DNA of 64,000 nucleotides from Streptococcus sobrinus DSM 20742 = ATCC 33478 (GTDB taxonomy: Bacteria > Bacillota > Bacilli > Lactobacillales > Streptococcaceae), in NCBI RefSeq assembly GCF_000686605.1, contig NZ_JMLC01000001.1, forward strand, positions 62,001 through 126,000, written 5' to 3'. Below, in pieces: positions 63,710-64,000 of the stretch. Position 1 is the stretch's first letter. The number at the start of each line of letters is the position of its first letter. The notes below the pieces were generated by a model that saw only the letters and a program-made list of their open reading frames with translations, was not told the DNA's origin and ran no database searches. The position numbers and the translations under genes were made by a program.

Positions 63710-64000
63710 ATGATTATCAAAAAACTCTGGTGGTTTTTCCGGCTGGAAAAAGCCCGCTATTTAATTGGGATTCTCTCTTTAAGTTTTGTCAGTATCCTCA
63801 ACTTGATACCGCCCAAGGTCATGGGGCAGGTCATTGACTCCATTGATGCCAAAAATCTGACCATGGGCTCGCTTTTGACCAAGCTGGTTATCCTCCTTGC
63901 TGCAGCCATAGGCATGTATCTGCTACGCCTAATCTGGCGGGTCTTCTTGCTAGGAACTTCCTACCGCCTGGGAACGATTCTGCGTGGCCGGCTTTTTGAG
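63710..64000 (+). CDS. ABC exporter, fused permease/ATP-binding protein (5' part)
   Basis: 97 codons run off the window end. GAAGGAAA precedes ATG 63710 (MIIKKLWWFFRLEKARY). The first two membrane helices of an ABC_membrane exporter half (LIGILSLSFVSILNLIPP and LVILLAAAIGMYLLRLIW) and the loop MGQVIDSID are typical of LmrA/YheI/PatA-type multidrug half-transporters. The ATPase domain lies outside the window. Confidence 0.85.
   Translation, partial: MIIKKLWWFFRLEKARYLIGILSLSFVSILNLIPPKVMGQVIDSIDAKNLTMGSLLTKLVILLAAAIGMYLLRLIWRVFLLGTSYRLGTILRGRLFE

Overview
This window is a stretch of a Firmicute chromosome, almost certainly Streptococcus and probably a mutans-group or other oral species. The evidence is the core gene set and order (sodA, queA/nagB, coiA-pepF, typA-DUF3165-murD-murG-divIB, lytST-lrgAB, prfC, prfB-ftsE-ftsX, asnA, rsmD-coaD-sepM-like, yutD-rlmN), a YSIRK-type signal peptide on a protein with glucan-binding-type repeats, consensus or extended -10 promoters, AGGAGG-type ribosome sites and the classic prfB frameshift. 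The species is inferred, not proven. I saw no rRNA, tRNA, CRISPR array, prophage or intact insertion sequence.

Layout. 1-6.8 kb: frameshifted LD-carboxypeptidase, sodA, a membrane-anchored beta-lactamase-fold protein, a membrane protein, and queA divergent from nagB, with two NagR-like operators in the gap. 6.8-12.4 kb: a 272-bp MITE-like element, a LytTR regulator with its membrane partner (HdrRM/BrsRM type) plus a CPBP protease, a PanE-like reductase, a TetR regulator, a CxxCxxCC protein and a candidate small RNA. 12.4-16.9 kb (minus): a decaying operon of amino-acid ABC transporter genes with LanC-like, Fe-ADH-like and aminotransferase genes; only the dehydrogenase looks intact. 17-26.7 kb: competence nuclease-like coiA, pepF, typA and the division/wall genes. 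26.8-30.6 kb (minus): lytS-lytT-lrgA-lrgB, with an in-frame stop inside lytS. 31-46 kb: a membrane protein with a novel N-terminal motif, prfC, an SdpR/SdpI pair, a secreted repeat-esterase fusion, GDPD, a phosphoesterase divergent from queG, prfB and ftsEX. 46.7-55.9 kb: the most unusual locus, seven or eight genes encoding a membrane Hsp70/J-like pair, an ABC transporter, and membrane or secreted proteins; three of these proteins carry the same short N-terminal W...FE...GRxP motif, also found at 31 kb. 56-64 kb: asnA, an MmcQ-EVE fusion, rsmD-coaD-sepM-like, yutD-rlmN-vanZ and the start of an ABC exporter.

Two families of non-coding repeats fill many spacers. Family 1 is a folded element (branched hairpins followed by a hairpin with loop ATTATCG between CTCACTAA and TGTCG flanks). 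Its arms change in sequence but keep pairing. It occurs at least 11 times on both strands, including four tandem units at 34.5-34.9 kb. Family 2 is a roughly 272-bp element with imperfect terminal inverted repeats, present twice in full and once as a remnant. All calls come from reading the sequence; no database search was possible.
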